From Lysobacteraceae bacterium (GTDB lineage: Bacteria > Pseudomonadota > Gammaproteobacteria > Nitrococcales > AK92), in assembly GCA_012523465.1 (NCBI GenBank), contig JAAYIK010000004.1:1-64000 (forward strand): a stretch of 64,000 bases of DNA, written 5' to 3'. A program made the translations under genes and the position numbers. Below are positions 29,374 through 39,048 of this stretch, in pieces (position 1 is the first letter of the stretch; the number at the start of each line of letters is the position of its first letter). Under the pieces are notes generated by a model, which saw only the letters and a program-made list of their open reading frames with translations, did no database searches and was not told the origin of the DNA.

Positions 29374-31452
29374 TCAGCGGCTGGCTGTGGCCACCGCGCT
29401 TTGCAGATCGGCCAGGTCGACAGCCACGGCGGCGGCGGTCTCCAGGATGGTATCGGGCAGCTTATCCTGGTCCAGCTCGTCGAGCGAGGACACCGGATCC
29501 AGGCCGTAGGCGGCCAGGCGCCGGTTCAGGGCCGCCAGCTGCCGCGCCTCCGCCTGCTCGCGTTCGGCCCGGCGCTGCATCTCGTTGAGCGGCAGCGACG
29601 TCTGAGACTGCATCTCCCGCAGCTGCGCGTATTCTTCCAGCAGCGCCTGGAATGCCTCGCTCTTGGCGATGCGCTCTTGGTGCCGCTCGTGCAGCAGCGG
29701 CAGCAAGGGCGCGAGGCTGCCTTGCGGGCGGAAGGGGACGGGCCGGATCTCGTCCCAGGGCAGGGCGGTCTTGACCGCGCTCTCATAGAAGCGGTCGGCG
29801 TCGAAGGCGCTGGGCAGGACGATGTCCGGGATGACCCCGCGGCGCTGCGTGCTGTGACCGTTGATGCGGTAGAATTTGGCGATGGTCAGCTTGAGGCGCC
29901 CACCGCTATCCTGCCGCCGCAGCCCACGGTCGAGATCAATCAGGGTTTGCACGGTGCCCTTGCCGAAGGTCTGCTGACCGACCACCACGCCGCGGCCGTA
30001 ATCCTGGATGGCCGCGGCGAAGATCTCGGACGCTGAGGCGCTGAACTGGTCGACCAGAACCACGAGCGGACCCGAGTAGACCACCGCGCGGTCGTAGTCC
30101 TGGATGACCTCTACCGAGCCGTCGTGCCGGCGCACCTGCACCACCGGACCGCCGGGCACGAACAGCCCGGTCAGCTCGGTCGCCTCCCGCAGCGAGCCGC
30201 CGCCGTTGCCGCGCAAATCGATGACCAGCCCATCGATGCCTTCCCGGTTGAAGTCCTGGATGATCCGGCGCACGTCTCGCGTGGTGCTGCGATAGTCCTT
30301 CTTGCCGGCATCGGCGGCGGCGAAGTCCATGTAGAATGCCGGTAGCTTGACGACCCCGATGCGGCGGGTGCCGTCCTTGGTCGGCACTTCCATGAGCTTG
30401 CCCTGCGCGGCCCGCTCCTCGAGCTTGATCTCGTTGCGCACCAGCGTGATGATCTTGGGCGTGGCGCCTGCCGATTGCGCCGGCAGTACCTGGAGGCGGA
30501 CCACGGTTTCCTTGGGGCCACGGATGCGCTCCACCACGTCGGACAGGCGCCAGCCGACCACGTCGTCGATTTCGCCGTCCTCGCCTTCGCCGACGCCGAT
30601 GATGCGGTCGCCCGGCTTCAGCTGGCCGTCCAGCTCGGCCGGCCCGCCCTTGACCAGCTCGACCACCTCGATGAACTCGTTTTCCGAGCGCAGCAGGGCG
30701 CCGATACCTTCCAGCGACAGCCGCATCTGGATGTCGAAGTTTTCCGACAGCTGCGGCGACATGTACTGGGTGTGCGGGTCAAAGATCTGCGCCCAGGCGT
30801 TGATGTAGGCCTGGAAGATCTCCTCGTTGCTGTAATTGGCGATGTTGTCGGCCAGCCGCTGGTAGCGCCGGGTGAGAATTTCCCGCACCCGGGGCCATTC
30901 CTGCCCGCTCATCAGCAGCGTCAGCGCATCATGCTTGACTCGCTTGCGCCAGAGCTGGTCGAGCTCTTCCCGGCTGCTGGCCCAGGGCTCCTGGCTGCGG
31001 GCGAGCTCGATGCGCTCGTCGGAATTGAAGTCGAACTCCTGCTCCAGCAGGGAGAGGGCGAATTCCGAGCGCTCCCGCACCCGCTGTTGGTAGCGCTCGA
31101 AGACGCTATAGCCGAAGCTGATGTCGCCGCGCCGCAGCTGGTCGTCGAGCTGGTCGACGTGGCGCGCGAACTCGTCGATGTCCTGCTGCAGCAGGTAGTA
31201 GCGCTCCTGGTCCAGGGTGTCCAGATAGGCCTGGAAGGCTTGCCTGGCCATGGCGTTGTCGATGGGTAGGGAGCGGTAGTGAAATTCGGTCAGCAGCTCG
31301 CTGATCAGCCGTGCCTTGCGGGCTTGGGCCTGGAGCTCGCTGGCATCAGCGCCTGGCCGGGCCGAAACTGGCACCGTGGCGATCGGCACCGCGACCAAGG
31401 CGATGACGATCGCGAACAGAAGGCGGCTGATCAGCGTCCGGTAATATTTCAT
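29374..31452 (-). CDS. prc: Tail-specific (C-terminal processing) protease Prc
   Basis: The 692-residue periplasmic protease has a signal anchor at its N-terminus, a PDZ domain (about 235-320, GIGALLRSENEFIEV), and the S41 Ser/Lys catalytic core with VDQFSASASEIF (nucleophile Ser) and VGQQTFGKGTVQ (general-base Lys). The length matches E. coli Prc/Tsp. It trims lipoproteins and cell-wall enzymes such as penicillin-binding proteins and the murein endopeptidase MepS. ATG 31452 is chosen since the signal peptide starts there; the frame is open to 31584. It ends 6 bases from the convergent PilZ gene. Confidence 0.93.
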   Translation of the reverse strand: MKYYRTLISRLLFAIVIALVAVPIATVPVSARPGADASELQAQARKARLISELLTEFHYRSLPIDNAMARQAFQAYLDTLDQERYYLLQQDIDEFARHVDQLDDQLRRGDISFGYSVFERYQQRVRERSEFALSLLEQEFDFNSDERIELARSQEPWASSREELDQLWRKRVKHDALTLLMSGQEWPRVREILTRRYQRLADNIANYSNEEIFQAYINAWAQIFDPHTQYMSPQLSENFDIQMRLSLEGIGALLRSENEFIEVVELVKGGPAELDGQLKPGDRIIGVGEGEDGEIDDVVGWRLSDVVERIRGPKETVVRLQVLPAQSAGATPKIITLVRNEIKLEERAAQGKLMEVPTKDGTRRIGVVKLPAFYMDFAAADAGKKDYRSTTRDVRRIIQDFNREGIDGLVIDLRGNGGGSLREATELTGLFVPGGPVVQVRRHDGSVEVIQDYDRAVVYSGPLVVLVDQFSASASEIFAAAIQDYGRGVVVGQQTFGKGTVQTLIDLDRGLRRQDSGGRLKLTIAKFYRINGHSTQRRGVIPDIVLPSAFDADRFYESAVKTALPWDEIRPVPFRPQGSLAPLLPLLHERHQERIAKSEAFQALLEEYAQLREMQSQTSLPLNEMQRRAEREQAEARQLAALNRRLAAYGLDPVSSLDELDQDKLPDTILETAAAVAVDLADLQSAVATASR

Positions 31453-31502
31453 GCTATCTCTCTTCAAACCCGCGAGCATCGGTCCTGCGTGTGCTTTCGC
31501 TC

Positions 31503-34118
31503 TCAGGCGTCTTCCAGGCTGCGTGTGACAACCTCGTAGACGTCCGCCGATAGGCTCGGCGCGACCGAAATCTGCCTCAGGCACTCGCGCATCAGCTGCG
31601 CCCGCTGCGGCTCGAAGCGTCGCCAGCGGATCAAGGCCGTCGCCAGGCGCGCAGCGATTTGTGGATTGATTTTATCTAGTTTTAACACGTATTCGGTCAG
31701 GAAAGTGTAGCCAGCGCCTGATGGATGGTGGAACTGCGCGAGATTGTGGTGGCAGAAGGCGCCGACGAGGGCTCTGACCTTGTTGGGATTGCGTAGTTCG
31801 AACGCCGGATGTTCGGTCAGCGCCCGCACCCGCTGTAAGGTGTCCGGTCGACGTGACAGCGCCTGCACGCGGAACCACTTGTCCACCACCAGCGGCTCAT
31901 GCTGCCAGCGCTGATAGAACGACTCCAGCGCCTCGGCGGCGGCCGGCAAATCGTGGTCGGCCAGCAGGCTGAGCGCTGCCAGCCGGTCGGTGAGGTTGTC
32001 AGCTTGCAGGTACTGCCGGGCCGCCAGCTCGATGGCCTCCTCGTCCTCGCGGGCCAGCAGATAGTCGAGCGCCAGATTCTTCAGCCGGCGCTGGCCGGCG
32101 GCATTGGCCGTAGCGGCCAGATTGCCGTGTTTCCGGTAAGTTTCCAGCCACAGCTCCCGCAGCTCCTCGCCTAGGCTGCGCCGCAGTCGCTCCCTGGCCT
32201 CATGCACCTTGCCGGGATCGATCGCCTCCATGTGCTCGCCGACATAGCCTTCGCTGGGCAAGGTCAACGCTTCGGCGACGAAGGCCGGATCCAGGTCGGG
32301 ATCGGTAAGGGCCGCTTCGAAAGCACCGCGCAGCGCCGTCGGCACGGCGGTCTCGTCGGAGTCGAGGCTGGACAGGAGCAGGCTGGTCATCAGCCGTTGG
32401 CCGGCCTCCCAGCGATTGAACGGGTCGGTGTCGTGGGTGAACAAAAACGCCAGCTGCTGGTCGCTGTAGGGATAGTCCAGCCGCACCGGGGCTGAGAAAT
32501 CCCGCAGCAGTGATGGCAGCGGCCGCTCCTTGAGACCGACGAAATGAAACTCGTGCTGCGCCTCGGTGAGCTCAAGCACCCGCTCGATGCCCACGGGCTC
32601 CGCCTCGTGCTCCAGCTGCAGCGGCAGCTCGCGACCGCTGCTGTCGAGCAGGCCCAGCTTGAGCGGAATGTGGAAGGGCAGCTTTTCCGGTTGGCCCGGC
32701 GTGGGCGGGCAGCTCTGGCGCACCCTCAACGTATAGCGGCCAGTCGCCGGATCGTAGTGGTCGCTGACCTCGAGCTGTGGCGTGCCGGCCTGGGAGTACC
32801 AGCGGGCGAACTGGCTCAGGTCACGCTGGTTGGCCTCGGCCATGGCAGCGAGGAAGTCATCACAGGTCGCTGCCTGGCCATCGTGGCGGCGCAGGTACAG
32901 CGCCAGGCCGCGGCGAAAGCTTTCCTCGCCCAGCAGCGTATGATACATGCGAATGACTTCCGCGCCCTTGTTGTAAACGGTCGCGGTGTAGAAGTTGTTG
33001 ATCTCGACGTAGCTGTCCGGACGCACCGGATGCGCCATCGGACCGGCGTCCTCGGGGAACTGTTGGGCGCGCAGTACCCGCACATCGCCGATGCGCTGGA
33101 CGGCCGCCGACCCCATGGCAGACGCGAACTGCTGCTCGCGGAAGACGGTCAGCCCTTCCTTGAGCGAGAGCTGGAACCAGTCCCGGCAGGTGACGCGGTT
33201 GCCGGTCCAGTTATGGAAGTACTCGTGGCCGATTACGGCTAGCACGTTGTCGAAGTCGACGTCGGTGGCGGTATCCCGGTCGGCCAGGATGTACTGGGTG
33301 TTGAAGATGTTGAGGCCCTTGTTTTCCATGGCCCCCATGTTGAAGTCGCCCACGGCCACGATCATGTAGATGTCGAGGTCGTATTCCTGGCCGTAGGTTT
33401 CCTCGTCCCAGCGCATGGCCCGCTTCAAGCACTCCATGGCGTGCTCGGTTTTCGGCAGCTCGTGCGGGGCCACGTAGATCTCCAGGGTCACCCTGCGGCC
33501 GGAGGCGGTGACGAAGTAGTCGCGGTTACAGGCCAGATCGCCAGCCACCATGGCGAACAGGTACGACGGCTTGGGAAAGGGATCCTCCCACTCGACGAAG
33601 TGGCGGCCGTCGCCCAGCGTGCCGCGCGCGACCGGGTTGCCGTTGGACAAGAGCACCGGATAGCGCTCGCGATCGGCCACGAGGCGGGTCCTGAAGCGCG
33701 CCATCACGTCCGGCCGATCCAGATAATAGGTGATGCGGCGAAAGCCCTCGGCCTCGCACTGGGTGCAAAAGATGCCGTTGGACTTGTACAGCCCTTCCAG
33801 CTTGGTGTTGAGCTGCGGGAAGATGCGGGTGCTGATCTGCAGCGTGCAACGCTCGGGCAACCCGGGGATGGTCAGCGATTCGGGGCCGAGCTGGTAGCGC
33901 TCCTCGGGGAGCGGGACTCCGTCGACGGCGACCGACAGCAGCTGCAGGTCCTGGCCGTCGAGGACCAGCGGCCGGTCATGCGTGCCATTGCGCCGCAGGG
34001 TGAGCTCCGAGTGTACCAGCGTTTCCTGCTCGCCGAGCTCGAACTCGAGGCGAACATCGTCGATCAGGTAGGCTGGCGGAGTGTAGTCCTGACGGTGGAT
34101 GATGCGTGGCTGAGTCAT
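31503..34118 (-). CDS. pepN: Aminopeptidase N
   Basis: The 871-residue M1 metallopeptidase has the exopeptidase motif GAMEN, the zinc site HEYFHNWTGNR with the downstream Glu in LKEGLTVFRE, and the long C-terminal helical domain of the PepN type. It removes N-terminal residues from peptides in the cytoplasm during protein turnover. It lies 50 bases upstream of prc on the same strand. Confidence 0.96.
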   Translation of the reverse strand: MTQPRIIHRQDYTPPAYLIDDVRLEFELGEQETLVHSELTLRRNGTHDRPLVLDGQDLQLLSVAVDGVPLPEERYQLGPESLTIPGLPERCTLQISTRIFPQLNTKLEGLYKSNGIFCTQCEAEGFRRITYYLDRPDVMARFRTRLVADRERYPVLLSNGNPVARGTLGDGRHFVEWEDPFPKPSYLFAMVAGDLACNRDYFVTASGRRVTLEIYVAPHELPKTEHAMECLKRAMRWDEETYGQEYDLDIYMIVAVGDFNMGAMENKGLNIFNTQYILADRDTATDVDFDNVLAVIGHEYFHNWTGNRVTCRDWFQLSLKEGLTVFREQQFASAMGSAAVQRIGDVRVLRAQQFPEDAGPMAHPVRPDSYVEINNFYTATVYNKGAEVIRMYHTLLGEESFRRGLALYLRRHDGQAATCDDFLAAMAEANQRDLSQFARWYSQAGTPQLEVSDHYDPATGRYTLRVRQSCPPTPGQPEKLPFHIPLKLGLLDSSGRELPLQLEHEAEPVGIERVLELTEAQHEFHFVGLKERPLPSLLRDFSAPVRLDYPYSDQQLAFLFTHDTDPFNRWEAGQRLMTSLLLSSLDSDETAVPTALRGAFEAALTDPDLDPAFVAEALTLPSEGYVGEHMEAIDPGKVHEARERLRRSLGEELRELWLETYRKHGNLAATANAAGQRRLKNLALDYLLAREDEEAIELAARQYLQADNLTDRLAALSLLADHDLPAAAEALESFYQRWQHEPLVVDKWFRVQALSRRPDTLQRVRALTEHPAFELRNPNKVRALVGAFCHHNLAQFHHPSGAGYTFLTEYVLKLDKINPQIAARLATALIRWRRFEPQRAQLMRECLRQISVAPSLSADVYEVVTRSLEDA

Positions 34119-34319
34119 GAAGCTTCCTGTCGAGCACAGCGAAGCGGCCGGCGGCCGCAGCGCAGGGAAAGCGGGTGGGTCTGCCGAAACGTTCGGCGAG
34201 CCAATAGCTTACTACGCTGTGCGCTACCTGCGAACAAAATAGGTTGTTCTTTGCCCATTTCTAAGTACTGTATGGCAGCGATTCAATCAGCCCCGCTGGC
34301 CAGAAGCTGCGGTGCAACG

Positions 34320-35210
34320 ATGGGCGATGGCATGTTTGAGGCATTCCGACATGACCTTTGGCAAGAGATGATAGGCGGCCGACGCAAGCCAAAGCTTGAG
34401 CTGCTCGAGCGGCGCCCGGCCAAGCCGCGGTTGAAGACGCCGGTGCTATTCGTGCATGGCGCCTATACCGGGGCCTGGTGCTGGGAGGACTACTTCCTGC
34501 CGTATTTCGCCGAGCAGGGAATACACGCCTTTGCGGTGAGCCTGCGCGGGCATGGCCGCAGCGCGGGGCGGCAGATGCTGGCGGCGACCTCGCTGGCCGA
34601 CTATGTCGACGACGTCGCTCGCACCGTGGAGCAGCTGCCCGCCCCGCCGCTGCTGGTCGGACATTCCATGGGCGGCATGGTGGTGCAGAAATATCTTGAG
34701 CGGCAGGTCAAGGTGCCCGGCGTGGTGCTGATGGCTTCGGTGCCGCCGCAGGGGCTGGGCCTGCCCACGTTACGCCTGATGCTGCACGATCCCTGGCTGC
34801 TGTGGCAGGTGTCGCTGATCCAGCACGTCGACCCCAGCTACGCTAACCTGGAGACCGCCCGCCGCATGGGGTTTTCCGAGTCGCTGTCGGACGAGGAGCT
34901 GCAGCGCCACCAGGCGCGCTTCGGCCCGGAGTCTAGCCGTGCCATCTGGGACATGACGGTGGCCGACCTGGTTTGCCCGTGGCGCATCGAACGGCCTCCG
35001 ATGCTGGTGCTGGGAGGGGAGAAGGACGCCCTGTTCACGCAGCGCATGGTGCAGGCGACGGCCCGGGCCTATGGCGTGGAGGCGGAGATCTTCCCCGACA
35101 TGGCCCACATGATGATGCTGGAGCCTGGCTGGCAGCAGGTGGCCGACCGCATCAACTCCTGGATAGAGACCCTAGAGCGGGAGCAAGAAGGGACGGCAGC
35201 AGCGAAATAG
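34320..35210 (+). CDS. Alpha/beta hydrolase
   Basis: The roughly 296-residue protein has VLFVHGAYTGAWCWEDYF (oxyanion region), SLRGHGRS, nucleophile elbow VGHSMGGMV, VLGGEKDALF (acid) and DMAHMMMLEPGW (His). It looks like a cytoplasmic lipase/esterase-type hydrolase. ATG 34320 is preferred because a weak promoter (TTGTTC 34244-34249, TACTGT 34266-34271) would place the transcript start downstream of ATG 34272; ATG 34332 is also possible. It is divergent from pepN. Confidence 0.8.
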   Translation: MGDGMFEAFRHDLWQEMIGGRRKPKLELLERRPAKPRLKTPVLFVHGAYTGAWCWEDYFLPYFAEQGIHAFAVSLRGHGRSAGRQMLAATSLADYVDDVARTVEQLPAPPLLVGHSMGGMVVQKYLERQVKVPGVVLMASVPPQGLGLPTLRLMLHDPWLLWQVSLIQHVDPSYANLETARRMGFSESLSDEELQRHQARFGPESSRAIWDMTVADLVCPWRIERPPMLVLGGEKDALFTQRMVQATARAYGVEAEIFPDMAHMMMLEPGWQQVADRINSWIETLEREQEGTAAAK

Positions 35211-35226
35211 CCCGCTGCGCCGTTCT

Positions 35227-36543
35227 TCAGTGCAGCTTGAGCCGTAGCCGCACTGGACGGGTCAGGCGTCGGGCCAATCCCAGGACAGCGGTGCGGAACG
35301 GACCATACAGCGCGATCAGGTGGCGCCGGTAGAGCGAGTTGTAGGCAAACCGCGCCAGCGCGCCCTCGATGGTGAGGCTGCTGGAGCTGCCGAACAGGTT
35401 TCCCATCAGGCGGCCGACCGCGTCATGTTGGCTGAGCGAGATCAGCGAGCCGCGATCGCGATAGACGAAGCGGCCAAGTGGCTTGCCCTGCAGCTGTCTG
35501 GCCAGGGCGCCGGCCAGGAACAGCGCCTGCTGTTGCGCGGCCTGGGCACGCGGCGGGACCGGGCGGCTGGAGCCGGGGAGGGGCGCGCTGGCGCAGTCGC
35601 CGAGGGCGAAGATGGCGTCGTCTCGCGTGGTTTGCAGCGTCTCGCGCACCAGCAGCTGACCGGCCGCGTTGGTCTCCAGGCCCAGCGTCGCTAGCCAGCT
35701 TGGGGCCTTGATGCCGGCCGCCCAGACCTTGACGGACGCCCTTATGCGGCGGCCGCTCTGCAATTCGACGCCGTCGGCGGTGACTGCTTCCACTCGCTCG
35801 CCGGTCAGCACCTCGACACCCAGCCTGCGCAGCTGCGCCTCGGCCTTGGCCGCGAGGTGGGGCGAAAGCGGGGGCAGCAGGCGGGGCGCCGCCTCGATCA
35901 GACAAAGCCACCAATCCTGCCCCGGCCGCAAGCCGACGACGCCGTAGTGGGTGGCTCGCTGCGCCGCGGTATGGAGTTCAGCAGCGAGCTCCACGCCGGT
36001 GGCGCCCTCGCCGATGATGGCGATGCGCAGCGGCGCCAGCTGTTGGGGCGCAGTTTGGGCCCTGAGCAGCAGCCGAACCAGACGGCGGTGAAAATCCTCC
36101 GCCTGCGCCAGCGTGTCGAGGTGCAGGCAATGCTCGGCGGCGCCGGGGATCCCGAAATGATTGCTGACGCTGCCGACAGCGATGACCAGGACCTCGTAGG
36201 CGACCTCACTGGCAGGGACGATCTCGTTGCCGCTCTCGTCGCACAAGGGCGCCAGCAGGATTTGCTTGCGCTCGCGATCCAGCCCGCTCATACGGCCGTA
36301 CTGAAAGCGGAAGCCGTTGCGGTACGCCTGAGCCAGGTAGGTGACCGCGTCCGCCTGCGAATCCAGCGTGCCGGCCGCCACCTCGTGGTAGAGCGGCTTC
36401 CAGACGTGGACCAGACTGCTGTCGACCAGAACGACGTCAGCCTTGCCGGAGCGTCCCAGGCGGCGTCCCAGCCGCGTGGCCAGCTCCAGCCCTCCGGCGC
36501 CGCCGCCGACGATGACTATGCGCTGCGGCCTCGCTCGTGGCAT
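35227..36543 (-). CDS. ndh: Type II NADH dehydrogenase (NDH-2)
   Basis: The 438-residue flavoprotein has two nucleotide-binding motifs: IVIVGGGAGGLELA for FAD and IAIIGEGATGVELAAEL for NADH. FALGDCASAP is the second FAD contact. The C-terminal amphipathic region (AYNSLYRRHLIALYGPF) anchors the enzyme to the membrane. It oxidises NADH and reduces quinone without pumping protons. Met at 36543 has GGAGGCGGCG upstream; the frame runs on to 36591. Confidence 0.9.
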   Translation of the reverse strand: MPRARPQRIVIVGGGAGGLELATRLGRRLGRSGKADVVLVDSSLVHVWKPLYHEVAAGTLDSQADAVTYLAQAYRNGFRFQYGRMSGLDRERKQILLAPLCDESGNEIVPASEVAYEVLVIAVGSVSNHFGIPGAAEHCLHLDTLAQAEDFHRRLVRLLLRAQTAPQQLAPLRIAIIGEGATGVELAAELHTAAQRATHYGVVGLRPGQDWWLCLIEAAPRLLPPLSPHLAAKAEAQLRRLGVEVLTGERVEAVTADGVELQSGRRIRASVKVWAAGIKAPSWLATLGLETNAAGQLLVRETLQTTRDDAIFALGDCASAPLPGSSRPVPPRAQAAQQQALFLAGALARQLQGKPLGRFVYRDRGSLISLSQHDAVGRLMGNLFGSSSSLTIEGALARFAYNSLYRRHLIALYGPFRTAVLGLARRLTRPVRLRLKLH

Positions 36544-36679
36544 CGCCGCCTCCTTGCCTGACTCCTCGCTGCCGATACCAGTCGCCAACACGCATCGGCC
36601 CCGAAAGGGGCCGCCACGGCCGGCGACAACCTAACGAATAGGTATGAGGGCGGCGGAGGACAGCCGAATGCCCACGACC

Positions 36680-37186
36680 TCAGGCTACGGGCGCCGGCTG
36701 CCGGCGGCGCCAGATAGGCACGATGTCGTCGGCCGCGGGCTGGTAGGCGTCGCTGAAGTCATTCAACCCGGCCAGCACCTGCTCGGGGTCGAGACCGGGC
36801 CTGGGGGCGAAGGCGTTGAAGCCGACCCGCCGCAGGTAGAACACCTGGTCGCGCAGCACGTCGCCGACCGCGCGCAGCTCGCCGCGAAAGCCCAGGTGCT
36901 GGCGCAGGATGCGGGCGATGCTGTAGCCACGGCCGTCACGAAAGACCGGGAACTCGACGGCGATCAGCGCCAAAGCCGGTAGGTCGGAAGCCAGCGCGAA
37001 GGGATCGTGATCCGGCCCCAGGCGGACGCCGACGCCGCGGGGCACGCGTGCCAGCAGCGCCGGTTTTTCCTCCAACCAGCGAGCCAGCGGGACGATGATT
37101 TTTCCCTGTGGCGGGATGGGTGCGGTGGCGTCCAAGTCGAGCCAGTCGTCCACGACGATGGCGCCGTCGCGAATGATCTTACGCAT
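36680..37186 (-). CDS. DUF934-family protein, sulfite reductase partner
   Basis: The 168-residue protein matches DUF934: MRKIIRDG, PLARWLEEKPAL, VEFPVFRDGRGYSIARILR and YLRRVGFNAF. It overlaps the end of the sulfite reductase gene by 8 bases, the usual arrangement for this family, so the two are translationally coupled. Its role in sulfite or sulfate assimilation is inferred from this constant linkage; no catalytic motif is evident. Confidence 0.85.
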   Translation of the reverse strand: MRKIIRDGAIVVDDWLDLDATAPIPPQGKIIVPLARWLEEKPALLARVPRGVGVRLGPDHDPFALASDLPALALIAVEFPVFRDGRGYSIARILRQHLGFRGELRAVGDVLRDQVFYLRRVGFNAFAPRPGLDPEQVLAGLNDFSDAYQPAADDIVPIWRRRQPAPVA

Positions 37187-38861
37187 GGGCACGCTCCTCG
37201 CTGACGGGCTCGGCATAGACGCTGGCCTTGAAGGGCGCGATCCCGACCCGCTGCACCGTATCCAGAAAGCTTTCCCCGGGTTGGCGCAGCGCCACGTAAG
37301 TCTCCAAGATGCGGGCCACGGTCTCGGCCACCTCGTGCTTGGGCACTGCCGGCCCCAGGCGCTCGCCGAGCGCAGCGTCGAGACCGCCCCGGCCGCCCAG
37401 CGTCAACTGGTAGTACTCCTCGCCGCGCTTGTCGACGCCGAGGATGCCGATGTGTCCCAGGTGGTGATGGCCGCAGGCGTTCATGCAGCCCGAGATATTG
37501 AGGCGCAGGTCGCCCAGGTCGTAGAGATAGTCCAGGTCCTCGAAGCGCTGGCGGATTTGTTCGGCGACGTCGATGGAGCCGGCATTGGCCAGGGCGCAGA
37601 AATCCAGCCCGGGGCAGGCGATCATGTCGCTGAGGGTGCCGATGACGGGAGCCGCCAGCTGGTGGCGGTTCAGCTCCTGCCAGACTGCATGGGTGTCGCG
37701 CTCGCGGACGTGGGCGAGCAGCAGGTTCTGCGTGTGGGTGACGCGGATTTCGCCGAAGTTGTAGCGCTCCGCCAAGTCCGCCACAGCCTCCATTTGTTCC
37801 GAGCTCATGTCGCCGGGCGCCCTGCCGAAGCCTTTCAGCGCCACGAATACCCCGCGGTAGCCGGGCTGCTTGTGGGGGACGGTGTTGCGTGCGTACCAGC
37901 GGGCGAAGGCCGCGTCCTGCTGCAGCCAGTGCAGGTGATCGCGCTCCTCGGCGGCGGTCGGGTCGTATGGCGGCGGTGCGAAGAAGCGCTGCATGGCGGC
38001 GATGGCGTCGTCGTCCAGCAGCAGATCGGGATTCTGCCGAGTGCGCTCGAATTCCGCCTCGACCTGGCGGGCGAACTCGGCCGGCCCGAGCGCCTTGACC
38101 AGGATCTTGATACGCGCCCGGTGGATGTTGTCCCGGCGGCCTTGCAGGTTGTAGACGCGCAGAATGGCTTCCAGGTACGGCAGCAGCTCGCGCCGGTGCA
38201 GGAAAGGCCGGATCAGCTCGCCGATCATGGGAGTCCGTCCCAGCCCGCCGCCGACGTAGACGGCGAAGCCCAGCGCACCATCAGCATCCTTGCGCAGCAG
38301 CAGGCCGATGTCATGCACCTTGATGGCGGCGCGGTCGTGCGCTGCGCCGCTGACGGCGATCTTAAACTTGCGCGGCAGATAGGAAAATTCCGGATGCAGC
38401 GTGGCCCACTGGCGGATGAGCTCGCAGAAGGGGCGCGGATCGGCCACCTCGTCGGCGGCGATGCCGGCGAGATGGTCACTGGTGATGTTGCGGATGCAGT
38501 TGCCGCTGGTCTGGATGGCGTGCATCTGCACGCTGGCCAGCTCTGCCAGGATCTCGGGCACATCCTCCAGCCGCGGCCAATTGAGCTGCAGGTTCTGGCG
38601 AGTGGTAAAATGGCCGTAGCCCTTGTCGTAGCGACGCGCGATGGCGGCTAGCTTGCGCAGCTGCTGGGCCGAGAGCAGGCCGTAGGGGATGGCAATCCGC
38701 AGCATGGGTGCGTGGCGCTGGATGTAGAGGCCGTTCATCAGCCGCAGCGGCCGGAACTCCTCCTCGCTCAGCTCGCCGGCAAGAAAGCGGCGCGTCTGGT
38801 CGCGGAATTGCGCGACGCGCTCCTCAATCAGCGTCTGATCGTGCCGATCGTAAACGTACAT
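37179..38861 (-). CDS. cysI: Nitrite/sulfite reductase, hemoprotein
   Basis: The 560-residue protein has two ferredoxin-like halves and the siroheme/4Fe-4S sites. QTSGNCIRNIT in the N-terminal half is the conserved siroheme-contact segment; CPGLDFC and the downstream NISGCMNACGHH give the cluster cysteines. It reduces sulfite to sulfide in cysteine synthesis (nitrite is an alternative substrate in the family). The frame is open upstream to 39251 but conserved sequence starts at MYVYDRHD (38861). It is coupled to the DUF934 gene. Confidence 0.88.
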   Translation of the reverse strand: MYVYDRHDQTLIEERVAQFRDQTRRFLAGELSEEEFRPLRLMNGLYIQRHAPMLRIAIPYGLLSAQQLRKLAAIARRYDKGYGHFTTRQNLQLNWPRLEDVPEILAELASVQMHAIQTSGNCIRNITSDHLAGIAADEVADPRPFCELIRQWATLHPEFSYLPRKFKIAVSGAAHDRAAIKVHDIGLLLRKDADGALGFAVYVGGGLGRTPMIGELIRPFLHRRELLPYLEAILRVYNLQGRRDNIHRARIKILVKALGPAEFARQVEAEFERTRQNPDLLLDDDAIAAMQRFFAPPPYDPTAAEERDHLHWLQQDAAFARWYARNTVPHKQPGYRGVFVALKGFGRAPGDMSSEQMEAVADLAERYNFGEIRVTHTQNLLLAHVRERDTHAVWQELNRHQLAAPVIGTLSDMIACPGLDFCALANAGSIDVAEQIRQRFEDLDYLYDLGDLRLNISGCMNACGHHHLGHIGILGVDKRGEEYYQLTLGGRGGLDAALGERLGPAVPKHEVAETVARILETYVALRQPGESFLDTVQRVGIAPFKASVYAEPVSEERAHA

Positions 38862-38944
38862 TTCGATCCCTGCGTGGTTCGGGCGAGAGCGGACGGTAAT
38901 GCGCAGCAAGGCTAGCAGTCCGTTCCGGCAGCCAGAAGGAATGT

Positions 38945-38976
38945 TTGTGCATACGCAGATTGCCGTTTGATATAAC
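38945..38976 (+). promoter_or_regulatory. Candidate pyrD promoter
   Basis: In the 187-base gap between the divergent cysI and pyrD genes, TTGTGC (38945-38950) is followed after 18-20 bases by GATATAAC (38969-38976), which offers -10 hexamers GATATA or TATAAC. It points toward pyrD. Confidence 0.45.
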
Positions 38977-39048
38977 GGCCGCACCGAAGGTGCGGGCTCG
39001 ACAGCTGCCGCCGCTTCGGACACCATTGGCGCGCCGACGAAGACTTTG

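Noticed and set aside
33441..34319. Upstream extension of the 34320 hydrolase frame across pepN
   Set aside because: The extension lies antisense to pepN and lacks family sequence; a promoter-like element lies just before 34320.
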